DNA from: QQUJ01 sp050287605
GTDB lineage: Bacteria; Pseudomonadota; Gammaproteobacteria; QQUJ01
DNA: 64,000 nt
Direction of reading: 5' to 3'
Assembly: GCA_050287605.1 (NCBI GenBank)
Contig: JBNKCG010000082.1
Location: 9,622-73,621 of the forward strand
Shown here piece by piece: positions 49,990-58,068 of the stretch. The translations under genes were made by a program, and so were the position numbers. Numbering within the stretch: position 1 is the stretch's first letter; every line of letters begins with the position of its first letter. Below the pieces are notes generated by a model. That model made no database searches. It was given only the letters and a program-made list of their open reading frames with translations, and was not told the origin of the DNA.

Positions 49990-50328
49990 ATGAAGAAGGT
50001 GGAAGCCGTAATCAAACCATTCAAGCTCGACGACGTGCGCGAGGCGCTCTCCGAGATTGGCATCAGCGGTATGACCGCGACCGAGGTCAAAGGCTTCGGC
50101 CGCCAGAAAGGCCATACGGAACTCTATCGTGGCGCCGAGTATGTCGTTGATTTTCTTCCCAAGGTCAAGGTCGAGGTGGTGATTCCGGACGATCAGGTGG
50201 ATCGTTGCGTGGAAGCCATCGCGGAAGCGGCGCGTACCGGCAAGATCGGCGACGGCAAGATCTTCGTGTCGACCGTGGAGCGCGCGGTTCGCATCCGTAC
50301 CGGCGAAGAGGATCTCGCGGCAATCTGA
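49990..50328 (+). CDS. glnB: nitrogen regulatory protein PII (GlnB)
   Basis: A 112-residue trimeric signal protein that senses 2-oxoglutarate and ATP/ADP. MKKVEAVIKPFKLDDVREAL, the T-loop KGFGRQKGHTELYRGAEY with uridylylated Tyr51, and TGKIGDGKIFV are signatures. GAGGA lies 7-8 nt before the ATG. Monocistronic with its own terminator and not next to amtB, which favours GlnB over GlnK. Confidence 0.95.
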   Translation: MKKVEAVIKPFKLDDVREALSEIGISGMTATEVKGFGRQKGHTELYRGAEYVVDFLPKVKVEVVIPDDQVDRCVEAIAEAARTGKIGDGKIFVSTVERAVRIRTGEEDLAAI

Positions 50329-50350
50329 GCGCACCAGGTTCCTGCAACTG

Positions 50351-50387
50351 AGGCCCGATCGCCGTGCGGCGATCGGGCCTTTTGTTT
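50351..50387 (+). terminator. terminator of glnB
   Basis: AGGCCCGATCGCCG and CGGCGATCGGGCCT pair over 14 bp with a very tight centre, followed by TTTTGTTT, 22 bp past the stop. Confidence 0.88.
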
Positions 50388-50514
50388 CCGGTGCAGCTAA
50401 CGAGGGGGCGGCCCGGCGTCCTCCCGGTCATTTTTGCGGTACGGCAACCCGCGCTTCGTCAGTTGGACGACAAAGCTTTGGGTGTTTTTTAGGAAAGCAG
50501 TATAACTTATTCAT

Positions 50515-50542
50515 TTGACACCACTTTGTGTTGTATTAAACT
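50515..50542 (+). promoter_or_regulatory. sigma70 promoter of the SPOR lipoprotein gene
   Basis: Consensus TTGACA (50515-50520), a 16-bp spacer and TAAACT (50537-50542), in a locally AT-rich stretch about 75 bp before the ATG. Confidence 0.55.
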
Positions 50543-50617
50543 GGTCCACCCCGACGCGGGTTTTTTCCGTCTCCCGACGCCCTGCCACGGGGTTCAGAGC
50601 AACAATAACGGATTGAT

Positions 50618-51562
50618 ATGGCTCACTCTTTGCTCTCGCGCGCACTGCTGTCGCTAGCCGCTACCGCTCTCCTGCTGTCGGGGTGCGGTACTGCGCCGGT
50701 GATGGAGAGCCCGTCGCAGATTCGAGACCTCGACGTGTTGTATGCCAAGGCGCGTGAGGCGTACCGCGCCAGTGATTACTATCTGGCGGCCGAGCGCCTG
50801 ATCGTGCTGGCACGGCGCGGCGATGCCCGCGGCCAATATGCCTTGGGCTACCTCTATTACGAGGGGCAAGGGGTATTGGGCGATCGGTCGCGTGCCATGG
50901 ATTTGTTCCGTCTGGCGGCCGCCCAGGGCAACCCCAAGGCCATCCGGGCGCTGGAGTTGCTGGCGGGGCGCGATGGGGCGCAGCCGGCTCCGCTTATGGC
51001 GCCCCGCGCCGGGTCCGAAGCGGACGCCAGACCGCTGCGGGCGCCGGTTGACGAAGCCGCGGCGGTTCCCATGGTGGAGAGCGCGCCGCCGGTGGAGCCC
51101 CCCGACGAAGCGGTGGTACCACCCGAGCCGCTGGTATCCGAGCCGGAGCCGCCCACCGCTCAGATCGAACCGCCCGTCTCGACCGTGCCGCCGGCGGACA
51201 CCCCGGCGATCGCCGCGCCCGAAACGACATCGGAACCGCAACCTCCGGCGATCTCCTCGTCGGAACCGTTCTCCCCGCAGTGGCTGCGCGAGCAGGATGC
51301 GGCGCACTACACCATTCAGCTGCTGGCAGGTGGTTCACGCCGGGCGTTGCAGGCGTTTGCTCAGCAGCAACAGCTCGCGGCTCCCGTCGGCGTGGTCGAG
51401 ACGCGCTACGACGGTGCAACTTGGTACGTGGTCTTGTATGGGGTGTTCGCCGATCTGGCTCAGGCGCGCGATGCGCTGAGTGCACTGCCTGAGGAGCTGC
51501 GCAGTAGCCGGCCGTGGATTCGCCCGCTGCGCGACGTGCTGGCCAGCCTGCCCGATGCCTGA
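50618..51562 (+). CDS. lipoprotein with Sel1-like repeats and a C-terminal SPOR domain
   Basis: A 314-residue predicted lipoprotein. Signal peptide with lipobox LLSGC (Cys23). One or two Sel1-like helical repeats (YALGYLYYEGQGVLGDRSRA, about 85-125) are followed by a Pro/Glu-rich disordered linker (about 130-220). The SPOR domain (YTIQLLAGGSRRALQAFAQQ to WYVVLYGVFADLAQARDAL, about 228-305) should bind peptidoglycan lacking stem peptides, often at division sites. The +2 residue is Gly, compatible with outer-membrane sorting. Monocistronic behind a strong promoter. Confidence 0.82.
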   Translation: MAHSLLSRALLSLAATALLLSGCGTAPVMESPSQIRDLDVLYAKAREAYRASDYYLAAERLIVLARRGDARGQYALGYLYYEGQGVLGDRSRAMDLFRLAAAQGNPKAIRALELLAGRDGAQPAPLMAPRAGSEADARPLRAPVDEAAAVPMVESAPPVEPPDEAVVPPEPLVSEPEPPTAQIEPPVSTVPPADTPAIAAPETTSEPQPPAISSSEPFSPQWLREQDAAHYTIQLLAGGSRRALQAFAQQQQLAAPVGVVETRYDGATWYVVLYGVFADLAQARDALSALPEELRSSRPWIRPLRDVLASLPDA

Positions 51563-51590
51563 GCTGCGGGACTGAGGCGCCGTACCGGAT

Positions 51591-52112
51591 TCAGACGCTG
51601 CGCGTGATCTGATCGAGGGGACGGCGCGGCGTCGGTTCCGGCAGCTCCGCCGGGTATCCGACGCAGATGATGGCGATGGGCTTCTCGCCCGGTTTCAGAC
51701 CCAGCAGCTCTCCCACCTGCGTTTCGTCGAAATAGCCCACCCAGGCAGTGCCCAGGCCGGCGGCCACGATGGCGAGCTGGGCGTAGGAGGCCGCGATGGT
51801 GGCGTCCTGGATCGCATACAGCGTTCTGCCACGTTCGCCGTACTCTTCGGCGGCCCGCTCGGTATCGGCGCAGAACACCAAGTTCACCGGTGCCTGGCAG
51901 AGGAAGTCCTGGTCCTTGGCCGCTTTGCAGAGCGCGGCGCGCGTCTCCGGGCTGCGCACCACCAAGATACGGTAGGACTGCAGGTCACCTGCCGTGGGCG
52001 CGGCGCAGGCCATCTCGAGTATGGCGTGCAGCTTCTCTTCTTCCACCGGCATGTCGGCGTGGTATTTGCGCACCGAGTGACGGTGTCTGACGGTTTCGAA
52101 AAAATCCCACAT
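51591..52112 (-). CDS. nitroreductase-family flavoprotein
   Basis: A 173-residue FMN enzyme of the nitroreductase fold. TVRHRHSVRKY at the N-terminus is the FMN-phosphate motif, APTAGDLQSYRILVV and AGLGTAWVGYFDE are also typical. Substrate unknown. GAGGGGGAG precedes ATG 52112; upstream codons overlap bamD and are discarded. It is 25 bp after bamD and may be co-transcribed. Confidence 0.88.
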   Translation of the reverse strand: MWDFFETVRHRHSVRKYHADMPVEEEKLHAILEMACAAPTAGDLQSYRILVVRSPETRAALCKAAKDQDFLCQAPVNLVFCADTERAAEEYGERGRTLYAIQDATIAASYAQLAIVAAGLGTAWVGYFDETQVGELLGLKPGEKPIAIICVGYPAELPEPTPRRPLDQITRSV

Positions 52113-52137
52113 GCGTCGTGCTCCCCCTCGATGAACG

Positions 52138-52926
52138 CTATTCGGTCTTGTTGTTGGCGGCGGCGCCGAGTTCCCCAAGCCGGTCGGGGTAGCTGCGCGC
52201 CAGGACGCGACGCGCATCGTCGGCCAGGTTGGGCAGTTCCAGCGCGCTGTAGGCACGCACCATCATCAGTAGCGCATCGGGAACAGCAGGCGTCTGCTGG
52301 TAGTTTTCGATCACGTAGCGCGCGCGGTTGATCGCGGCAACGTAGGCGTGGCGCCGCATGTAGTAGTCGGCCACCTGGATTTCGTGCGCGGCGAGCGTGT
52401 TGCGCAGGTAGGCCAGGCGCTTGCGCGCGTCGGCCGCATAGCGGCTGTCGGGAAACTTCTCGATCAATGCCTTGAAGTCGCGCGTGGCATCCAACGCGGC
52501 CTGCTGGTCGCGCTTGGAGTAGGTGTCCTCCAGCCAGCGATCGAGGAACCCCACCCCGCGATTGAAGTTGGTGAGCGCCTTCATGTACATGGCGTAGTCG
52601 ACGTAGGGGTGTAGCGGATTGATCTTGATGAAGCGGTCGGCGGCGGCAATGGCCGAGTCGGGTTCGTCGTAGCGGTAGTAGGCGTAGATGATCTCCAACT
52701 GCGCCTGCTGGGCGTAGCGTCCGAAGGGGAAGCGCGATTCCAGCGTTTCGTAGTGCTTGATCGCCTGCTGGTATTCGCCCGCCTGTTGGGCCTCTTTGGC
52801 CGCAGCGTAGAACTGCGCAGCGCTCCAGTTGCGCGTGGCGTCCTCTTCCGGTGTCGAGGCGCAGCCCACCGCCAAGGCAGTAGCCAGAACCAGCAGAAGG
52901 ATTTGCAGCAGACGTGGTTTCACCAT
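52138..52926 (-). CDS. bamD: outer-membrane assembly lipoprotein BamD
   Basis: A 262-residue lipoprotein of the BAM complex that inserts beta-barrel proteins in the outer membrane. Signal peptide with lipobox LAVGC, then five TPR-type repeats (YAAAKEAQQAGEYQQAIKHY; YAQQAQLEIIYAYYRYDEPD; PDSRYAADARKRLAYLRNTL). The length matches E. coli BamD (245). ATG 52926 places the signal peptide directly at the N-terminus. It is divergent from rluD with a 93-bp gap, a conserved arrangement. Confidence 0.95.
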   Translation of the reverse strand: MVKPRLLQILLLVLATALAVGCASTPEEDATRNWSAAQFYAAAKEAQQAGEYQQAIKHYETLESRFPFGRYAQQAQLEIIYAYYRYDEPDSAIAAADRFIKINPLHPYVDYAMYMKALTNFNRGVGFLDRWLEDTYSKRDQQAALDATRDFKALIEKFPDSRYAADARKRLAYLRNTLAAHEIQVADYYMRRHAYVAAINRARYVIENYQQTPAVPDALLMMVRAYSALELPNLADDARRVLARSYPDRLGELGAAANNKTE

Positions 52927-53019
52927 TAATGACCCTGGAGATCTGGAGCTAATCAGAGGCGCAGTATACCCTATCCCGAAATCCCGCGAAGTCGTTGCCG
53001 TCGTCGTCATTTAGCCACC

Positions 53020-53982
53020 GTGTCCGTGATCGAACTGCAAACCGAGATTCCCGCCCACCTGGGGGGACGGCGCCTGGATCAGGCGCTTGCCGAGCTGTTT
53101 CCCGAGTATTCGCGCGCGCGGCTGCAGGCCTGGGTAAAGGCCGGTCAGGTGCGGGTCGACGAACGGGTGCTGCGCGCGCGCGACAAGGTCGTGGGCGGCG
53201 AGGCGGTCCGGGTGTGCGCCGAGATCGAGGCCGACGGTGTGCCGCGCGCGCAGCCCATTCCGTTGGCGATCGCCTACGAAGACGCGGCCATACTGATCAT
53301 CGACAAGCCGGCCGGGCTGGTGGTTCACCCCGCGGCGGGAAATCCGCACGGCACGCTGCAGAACGCACTGTTGCACCACTGCCCGGGGTTGGCGGAGTTG
53401 CCGCGCGCCGGCATCGTCCATCGGCTCGACAAGGAGACCTCGGGGCTGATGGTGGTGGCCAAGACGCTCACCGCGCACGCCGACCTGGTGCGTCAACTGC
53501 AGGCGCGCAGCGTGGGGCGCGAGTATCTGGCGCTGGCGCAGGGGATGGTGACCGGCGGTGGCACTGTGGATGCGCCGCTGGGGCGTCATCCCGTGGAACG
53601 CAAGCGCATGGCGGTGGTGGACGGCGGGCGGCATGCGGTCACTCACTATCGGGTCGAAGAGCGTTTCCGCAGCCACACACTGCTGCGCGTACGTCTGGAG
53701 ACCGGGCGCACTCACCAGATCCGTGTGCACATGGCGCACATCCGCCACCCGCTGGTGGGCGATCCGGTCTACGGAGGCCGGCTGCGATTGCCCAAGGGAG
53801 CGAGCGAAACGGTCGCAGCGGCGTTGCGCGCCTTCCGCCGCCAAGCCCTGCACGCCGCGCGGCTTACCCTGTGTCACCCGCTCAGCGGCGATACGGCGAG
53901 CTGGGAGAGTGAGCCGCCCGCCGATCTGCACGAACTGCTGGCGGTGCTGCGCAACGATGCCGCGGGGTGCGGGGAAGAGTGA
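53020..53982 (+). CDS. rluD: 23S rRNA pseudouridine(1911/1915/1917) synthase
   Basis: A 320-residue enzyme modifying helix 69 of 23S rRNA. N-terminal S4-like domain (GGRRLDQALAELFPEYSRAR) and catalytic motif HRLDKETSGL with the aspartate nucleophile. GTG 53020 is the probable start. Its stop overlaps the pgeF start (GTGA). Confidence 0.95.
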   Translation: MSVIELQTEIPAHLGGRRLDQALAELFPEYSRARLQAWVKAGQVRVDERVLRARDKVVGGEAVRVCAEIEADGVPRAQPIPLAIAYEDAAILIIDKPAGLVVHPAAGNPHGTLQNALLHHCPGLAELPRAGIVHRLDKETSGLMVVAKTLTAHADLVRQLQARSVGREYLALAQGMVTGGGTVDAPLGRHPVERKRMAVVDGGRHAVTHYRVEERFRSHTLLRVRLETGRTHQIRVHMAHIRHPLVGDPVYGGRLRLPKGASETVAAALRAFRRQALHAARLTLCHPLSGDTASWESEPPADLHELLAVLRNDAAGCGEE

Positions 53983-54719
53983 ATAGGCCGCACCCCTCGT
54001 GGATCTACCCCCACTGGCCGGCCCCAGCCAACGTTCGCGCCTGGTCGACCACACGCCTGGGTGGGGTCAGCGTGGCGCCGTTCGATACGCTCAATCTGGG
54101 CGACCATGTCGACGATGACCCCGAGTGCGTGGTGCGCAACCGCAGTTTGCTGAAATCCGCGTTGGACCTTCCGGCGGAGCCGTGCTGGTTGAACCAGGTG
54201 CACGGTTGCCGCGTTGTGGAGAACGGCGCCGAGATTCAACCCCAGGCCGACGGTAGCTGGACCCGCGAGCCGGGCCGTGTCTGCGCCGTGATGACGGCCG
54301 ATTGCCTGCCGGTGCTGTTGTGCGATCGCGCCGGCACGCGCGTGGCGGCGCTGCATGCCGGGTGGCGCGGATTGGCGGCGGGCGTGCTGGAGGCGGGGGT
54401 CGCGGCGTTCGATCGCCCTGCCGACGAGCTGCTTGCCTGGCTGGGACCCGCCATCGGTCCGGATGCGTTCGAAGTGGGCGACGAGGTGCGTGCCGCTTTT
54501 GTCGACCGCGATCTGGATGCCGGTGCGGCGTTTCACGCCCACGGTCCGGGGCACTGGCTGGCCGATCTCTACGCGCTGGCGCGGCGCCGGCTTCGCGCGT
54601 GCGGCGTGCGTGAAATCAGCGGTGGCGAGCATTGCACCTTCCGCGACGCGACGCTGTTCTTTTCCTACCGTCGGCAGCCGCGCACCGGTCGTGCGGCGAC
54701 TTTGATCTGGTTGGCATAG
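53979..54719 (+). CDS. pgeF: peptidoglycan editing factor PgeF / YfiH-family laccase-domain protein
   Basis: A 246-residue cytoplasmic protein of the YfiH/DUF152 family, reported to remove mis-built L-Ser cell-wall precursors and, in homologues, to act on purine nucleosides. Zn-binding residues are seen in NQVHGCRVV, TADCLPVLL and HAGWRGLAAG. GTG 53979 overlaps the rluD stop by 4 bp; a GTG at 53967 is an alternative. Confidence 0.9.
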   Translation: MNRPHPSWIYPHWPAPANVRAWSTTRLGGVSVAPFDTLNLGDHVDDDPECVVRNRSLLKSALDLPAEPCWLNQVHGCRVVENGAEIQPQADGSWTREPGRVCAVMTADCLPVLLCDRAGTRVAALHAGWRGLAAGVLEAGVAAFDRPADELLAWLGPAIGPDAFEVGDEVRAAFVDRDLDAGAAFHAHGPGHWLADLYALARRRLRACGVREISGGEHCTFRDATLFFSYRRQPRTGRAATLIWLA

Positions 54720-54882
54720 CCGCCGTTACTTGGCCTGCGGGTGACGCCGTCGAGCTGGCCGGGTTACCATCCGCCGCTGGCCGGCGCGGGCGCGGCCTCC
54801 GATGGGAGGAAGAGTGCCGGCACACACATCATCCACATCGCCGCGTGCGGGGTTTCCCGTCAGAACCGAAAGGGCGTGCAGA

Positions 54883-55404
54883 GTGAAACACTGGTACATG
54901 CTGACGCTGGTCGGCGAAGACCGGCCCGGGATCGTGGCCAAGGTGACGGCGGCGCTGTTCGAGGGTGGCTGCAACCTGGGCGAGGCCTCGATGATGCGCC
55001 TGGGCGGCAGCTTCACCATCATGCTCATGGTCAACGCCGATGCGACCGACGGCGAGTTGCGGGCGCTGCTGGCGCCGGTGGTGGAGTCGCTGGGGTTGCA
55101 CCTGCACCTGGACGTCATCGCCGCACGTCTGCACCAGCACGTGCTGCCCGACGTTCGCATCACCGTAGCCGGTGCCGACCGCGCGGGGATCGTCGCCCAG
55201 GTGACCGGGGCGCTGGCCGAGGCCGGTCTCGACATCCTCGATCTGGAGTCGGACGTGGCCGGCAGCGCGGCGGCGCCGCTTTACATCATGCACATAGAGG
55301 GGGTGGCGGGCGAGGGGCTGGCGGCGCTGGAGGCCGCGGTGGCGGTGATCGCCGCCGGCGGCACCGATATCACACTGGCCCCCATCGACACGCTCATCGG
55401 CTGA
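54883..55404 (+). CDS. double ACT-domain protein, GcvR-like
   Basis: A 173-residue protein made of two ACT domains (YMLTLVGEDRPGIVAKVTAA at the N-terminus; ITVAGADRAGIVAQVTGALA from about 88). This is the GcvR layout, the glycine-responsive partner of GcvA in E. coli; no gcvA is nearby. GTG 54883 has AAGGG 8 nt upstream. Def follows after 3 bp. Confidence 0.85.
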   Translation: MKHWYMLTLVGEDRPGIVAKVTAALFEGGCNLGEASMMRLGGSFTIMLMVNADATDGELRALLAPVVESLGLHLHLDVIAARLHQHVLPDVRITVAGADRAGIVAQVTGALAEAGLDILDLESDVAGSAAAPLYIMHIEGVAGEGLAALEAAVAVIAAGGTDITLAPIDTLIG

Positions 55405-55407
55405 ACC

Positions 55408-55947
55408 ATGGCGCGACTCGAGATCCTCACCTATCCGGACGAGCGGTTGAAACAGGCGTCGCAGTCGGTGGAGCGCATCGACGATGCGCTGCGCGCCTTC
55501 GTCGCCGACCTGGAGGAGACCATGCGCGCCGGGCCCGGCGGCGTGGGTATCGCCGCACCCCAGGTGGGGCGGTTCGAGCGTGTGGTCATTGTCGACGTAT
55601 CCAGCAAGCCGAAGATCAAACAGCACGGCCGCCTGGTGCTGATCAATCCCGAGATTAGCGAGTGGGAAGGGCTGGCGGTGGGGCGCGAGGGGTGCATGTC
55701 GGTGCCCGACTACACCGGCAACGTGGTGCGCGCCGAGCGCATCGTACTCCAGGCGTTGGATGAGCACGGCGAGCCGCAGCGCTATCAGATGGAGGGCTAC
55801 GAGGCACGCGCCGTGCAGCACGAGATCGATCACCTTGACGGGCTGCTGTTCCTCGACCGCCTGGTGAGTCGCCGCAACGACCTGTTCCGGCGCAAGGTGT
55901 ACCAACAGCCCAACGAGCCGCCCAAGTCGGCGCAAGGGAAACGGTGA
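55408..55947 (+). CDS. def: peptide deformylase
   Basis: A 179-residue metalloenzyme removing N-formyl groups. The three motifs are GVGIAAPQVG, EGCMSVP with the metal Cys, and QHEIDHLDG with two metal His and catalytic Glu. It is not beside fmt, so it may be a second deformylase copy. Its stop overlaps the next start by 4 bp. Confidence 0.93.
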   Translation: MARLEILTYPDERLKQASQSVERIDDALRAFVADLEETMRAGPGGVGIAAPQVGRFERVVIVDVSSKPKIKQHGRLVLINPEISEWEGLAVGREGCMSVPDYTGNVVRAERIVLQALDEHGEPQRYQMEGYEARAVQHEIDHLDGLLFLDRLVSRRNDLFRRKVYQQPNEPPKSAQGKR

Positions 55948-57251
55948 GCAGCGCCAGCGGTCTGGCGGGCCGACGCGAGCTGTGGGCGTGGGCGAGCTAC
56001 GACTTCGCCAACTCGGGCTACACCACCGTGGTGCTCACCGCGGTGTACAACGCCTATTTCGTCGCCGTCATCGCAGGACCTCAGGCCGGGTTCAGTGGCG
56101 GCGAGGGGACGTTGCTGTGGACCCTGGCCACGGCCGCGGCCAACGGGCTGGTGCTGCTGACCGCGCCGCTGGTGGGTGCGCTGGCCGACCACGGTGCCCA
56201 CAAAAAGCGCTTCCTGCTGATCTCCACCCTGGGCTGCGCGGGGTTTACCGCACTGCTGGGACTGGCGGGGCCGGGCGATGTGGGTTGGGCGGTGACGCTG
56301 CTGGTGGGCTCGGCGCTGATGTTTGCCGTCGGTGAGAACCTGATCGCCGCCTTTCTTCCCGAGATCGCGCCACCGGAGCAGATGGGGCGTATCTCGGCGT
56401 TTGGATGGGCCATCGGCTACGTGGGCGGCGTGCTGGTGCTGGGGGTCTGCCTCGGCTACCTGTTCTGGGCGCGCGCGCGGGGGCTGGATGCCCAACACTA
56501 TGTGCCGGTGATTCTGCTTATCGTGGCTGTCTGCTTCCTCGTTGCGGCGCTGCCCACCTTCCTGTGGCTGCGCGAGCGCGCCGTGCCCGATACGCTGCGC
56601 CCGGAGAAGTTGGCCGCCTATTTCGGTGAGGGATGGCGGCGGGTGGGGCGCACGCTGCGCGAGCGCCAACGCTTCCATGACCTGTTTCGCTTTCTCGTCA
56701 CCCTGCTGCTCTATCACTCGGGCATCGCCACGGTGGTGGTGCTGGCCGCGGTCTACGCCCAGGAGGCGATGGGCTTCGAGCAGACCGAAACCATCGCATT
56801 GATCCTGGTGGTCAACGTCACCGCGGCGCTGGGTGCCTTCGTCTTCGGGCGCGTCCAGGATCGGCTGGGTTCGCTGCCTACGCTGGCCCTGACCCTGGTG
56901 ATTTGGATCGCTGCCACGTTGCTTGCCTACATGGCCACCGGCCGTGCCCTGTTTTGGGTGGTGGCCAACCTGGTGGGGATCGCCATGGGGGCGAGCCAGT
57001 CGGCCGGGCGGGCTCTGATCGGGCAGTTCACGCCGCCGGCGCGCACCGCGGAGTTTTTCGGCCTGTGGGGGCTGGCGGTGAAACTCGCCGCTATTCTGGG
57101 GCCGGTGAGTTACGGGGTGATCGGCTACCTGACCGGGGGCAATCATCGGCTGGCGATTCTCTCCACGGTGACCTTTTTCGTGCTCGGGCTGCTCTCCCTG
57201 TGGGGGATCGATGAACAGCGCGGGCGCGCCGCGGCGCGGGCGGTCGAATGA
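55944..57251 (+). CDS. MFS transporter, UMF1/Atg22-like
   Basis: A 435-residue transporter with about 12 helices. RELWAWASYDFANSGYTTVV at the N-terminus, AGFTALLGLAGPGDVG and GASQSAGRALIGQFTPPART late in the protein mark the UMF1 family, whose yeast relative exports amino acids from vacuoles. Substrate unknown. GTG start overlaps the def stop (GTGA), and its stop overlaps the acyltransferase start. Confidence 0.88.
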   Translation: MSSASGLAGRRELWAWASYDFANSGYTTVVLTAVYNAYFVAVIAGPQAGFSGGEGTLLWTLATAAANGLVLLTAPLVGALADHGAHKKRFLLISTLGCAGFTALLGLAGPGDVGWAVTLLVGSALMFAVGENLIAAFLPEIAPPEQMGRISAFGWAIGYVGGVLVLGVCLGYLFWARARGLDAQHYVPVILLIVAVCFLVAALPTFLWLRERAVPDTLRPEKLAAYFGEGWRRVGRTLRERQRFHDLFRFLVTLLLYHSGIATVVVLAAVYAQEAMGFEQTETIALILVVNVTAALGAFVFGRVQDRLGSLPTLALTLVIWIAATLLAYMATGRALFWVVANLVGIAMGASQSAGRALIGQFTPPARTAEFFGLWGLAVKLAAILGPVSYGVIGYLTGGNHRLAILSTVTFFVLGLLSLWGIDEQRGRAAARAVE

Positions 57252-57997
57252 GTATTCCGTGGCTTTTGGCGGTGGCTGCCGTGGCGCTGCTGGCGGGCGG
57301 GGTGGCGGCGTGGCGCGGCCTGCGCCGCTGGTTGCAGCGGCTGGAGCGCCTGTCCCGCGCCGATTGGGGCGCGCGCGGTCTCAACCGTATCGCCGGGCTG
57401 TTCCGCCTCTTTTGCCACCGCTACCACCACATGCGCTGCGATCCCATCCCGTTGCCGCGCGAAGGCGGCGCCATCGTGGTGTCCAACCACATCTCGGGGC
57501 TGGACCCGGTGCTGCTGATCGCCGCCACCCGGCGTCCGCTGCGTTTCATCATCGCCCGCGAGCAGTACCAGCGGTTCGGTCTGCACTGGCTGTTTCACTG
57601 GGGCCGGTGCATTCCGGTGGATCGTGCCGCGCGCCCCGAGCGTGCCCTGCGCGAGGCGCTGCGCGCGCTGCGCGCCGGCGAAGTGGTGATGCTGTTTCCG
57701 CACGGCACCATCCACCTCGATCACGAACCGCGGCGTAAACTCAAAGGCGGGGTGGCTGCGCTGGCACGGCTGACAGGCTGCCCGGTGGTGCCGCTGCACA
57801 TCGAAGGGGTGCGCGGCCAGGGATTGGTGCTGGGTGCATTGTGGCGGCGCAGCCGGGTGCGCGTGCGGGCGCTGCCGCCGTTGTATTGCGAAGCGGGCGA
57901 GGAGCCGCAGTTTCTGCACGAACTGGCTGCGCGCATCGAAGGGCGCTGGCATCGCGAGCATCGCCTTCGTCCCGCCCGATCCGCGCCACACTCTTGA
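57248..57997 (+). CDS. PlsC-like 1-acylglycerol-3-phosphate acyltransferase
   Basis: A 249-residue membrane-associated acyltransferase with one N-terminal helix. The catalytic NHISGLD gives HX4D. The second motif, normally FPEGTRS, reads FPHGTIH, losing the glutamate that contacts the glycerol phosphate, so the acceptor may differ from lysophosphatidate. Coupled to the MFS gene by ATGA overlap. Confidence 0.85.
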   Translation: MSIPWLLAVAAVALLAGGVAAWRGLRRWLQRLERLSRADWGARGLNRIAGLFRLFCHRYHHMRCDPIPLPREGGAIVVSNHISGLDPVLLIAATRRPLRFIIAREQYQRFGLHWLFHWGRCIPVDRAARPERALREALRALRAGEVVMLFPHGTIHLDHEPRRKLKGGVAALARLTGCPVVPLHIEGVRGQGLVLGALWRRSRVRVRALPPLYCEAGEEPQFLHELAARIEGRWHREHRLRPARSAPHS

Positions 57998-58021
57998 ATT
58001 CGCCGCCCGCTTCCCACATGT
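57993..58021 (+). promoter_or_regulatory. sigma32-type heat-shock promoter of clpB
   Basis: CTTGAA (57993-57998), a 14-bp spacer and CCCACATGT (58013-58021) match the sigma32 consensus CTTGAAA-N13/14-CCCCATNT. The CTTGAA contains the TGA stop of the acyltransferase gene. The clpB ATG lies about 48 bp further on. Confidence 0.65.
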
Positions 58022-58068
58022 GATGGGAAGCGTATGTTGCGCCGACAGAGCGCAAGAGGGTGACGCGA

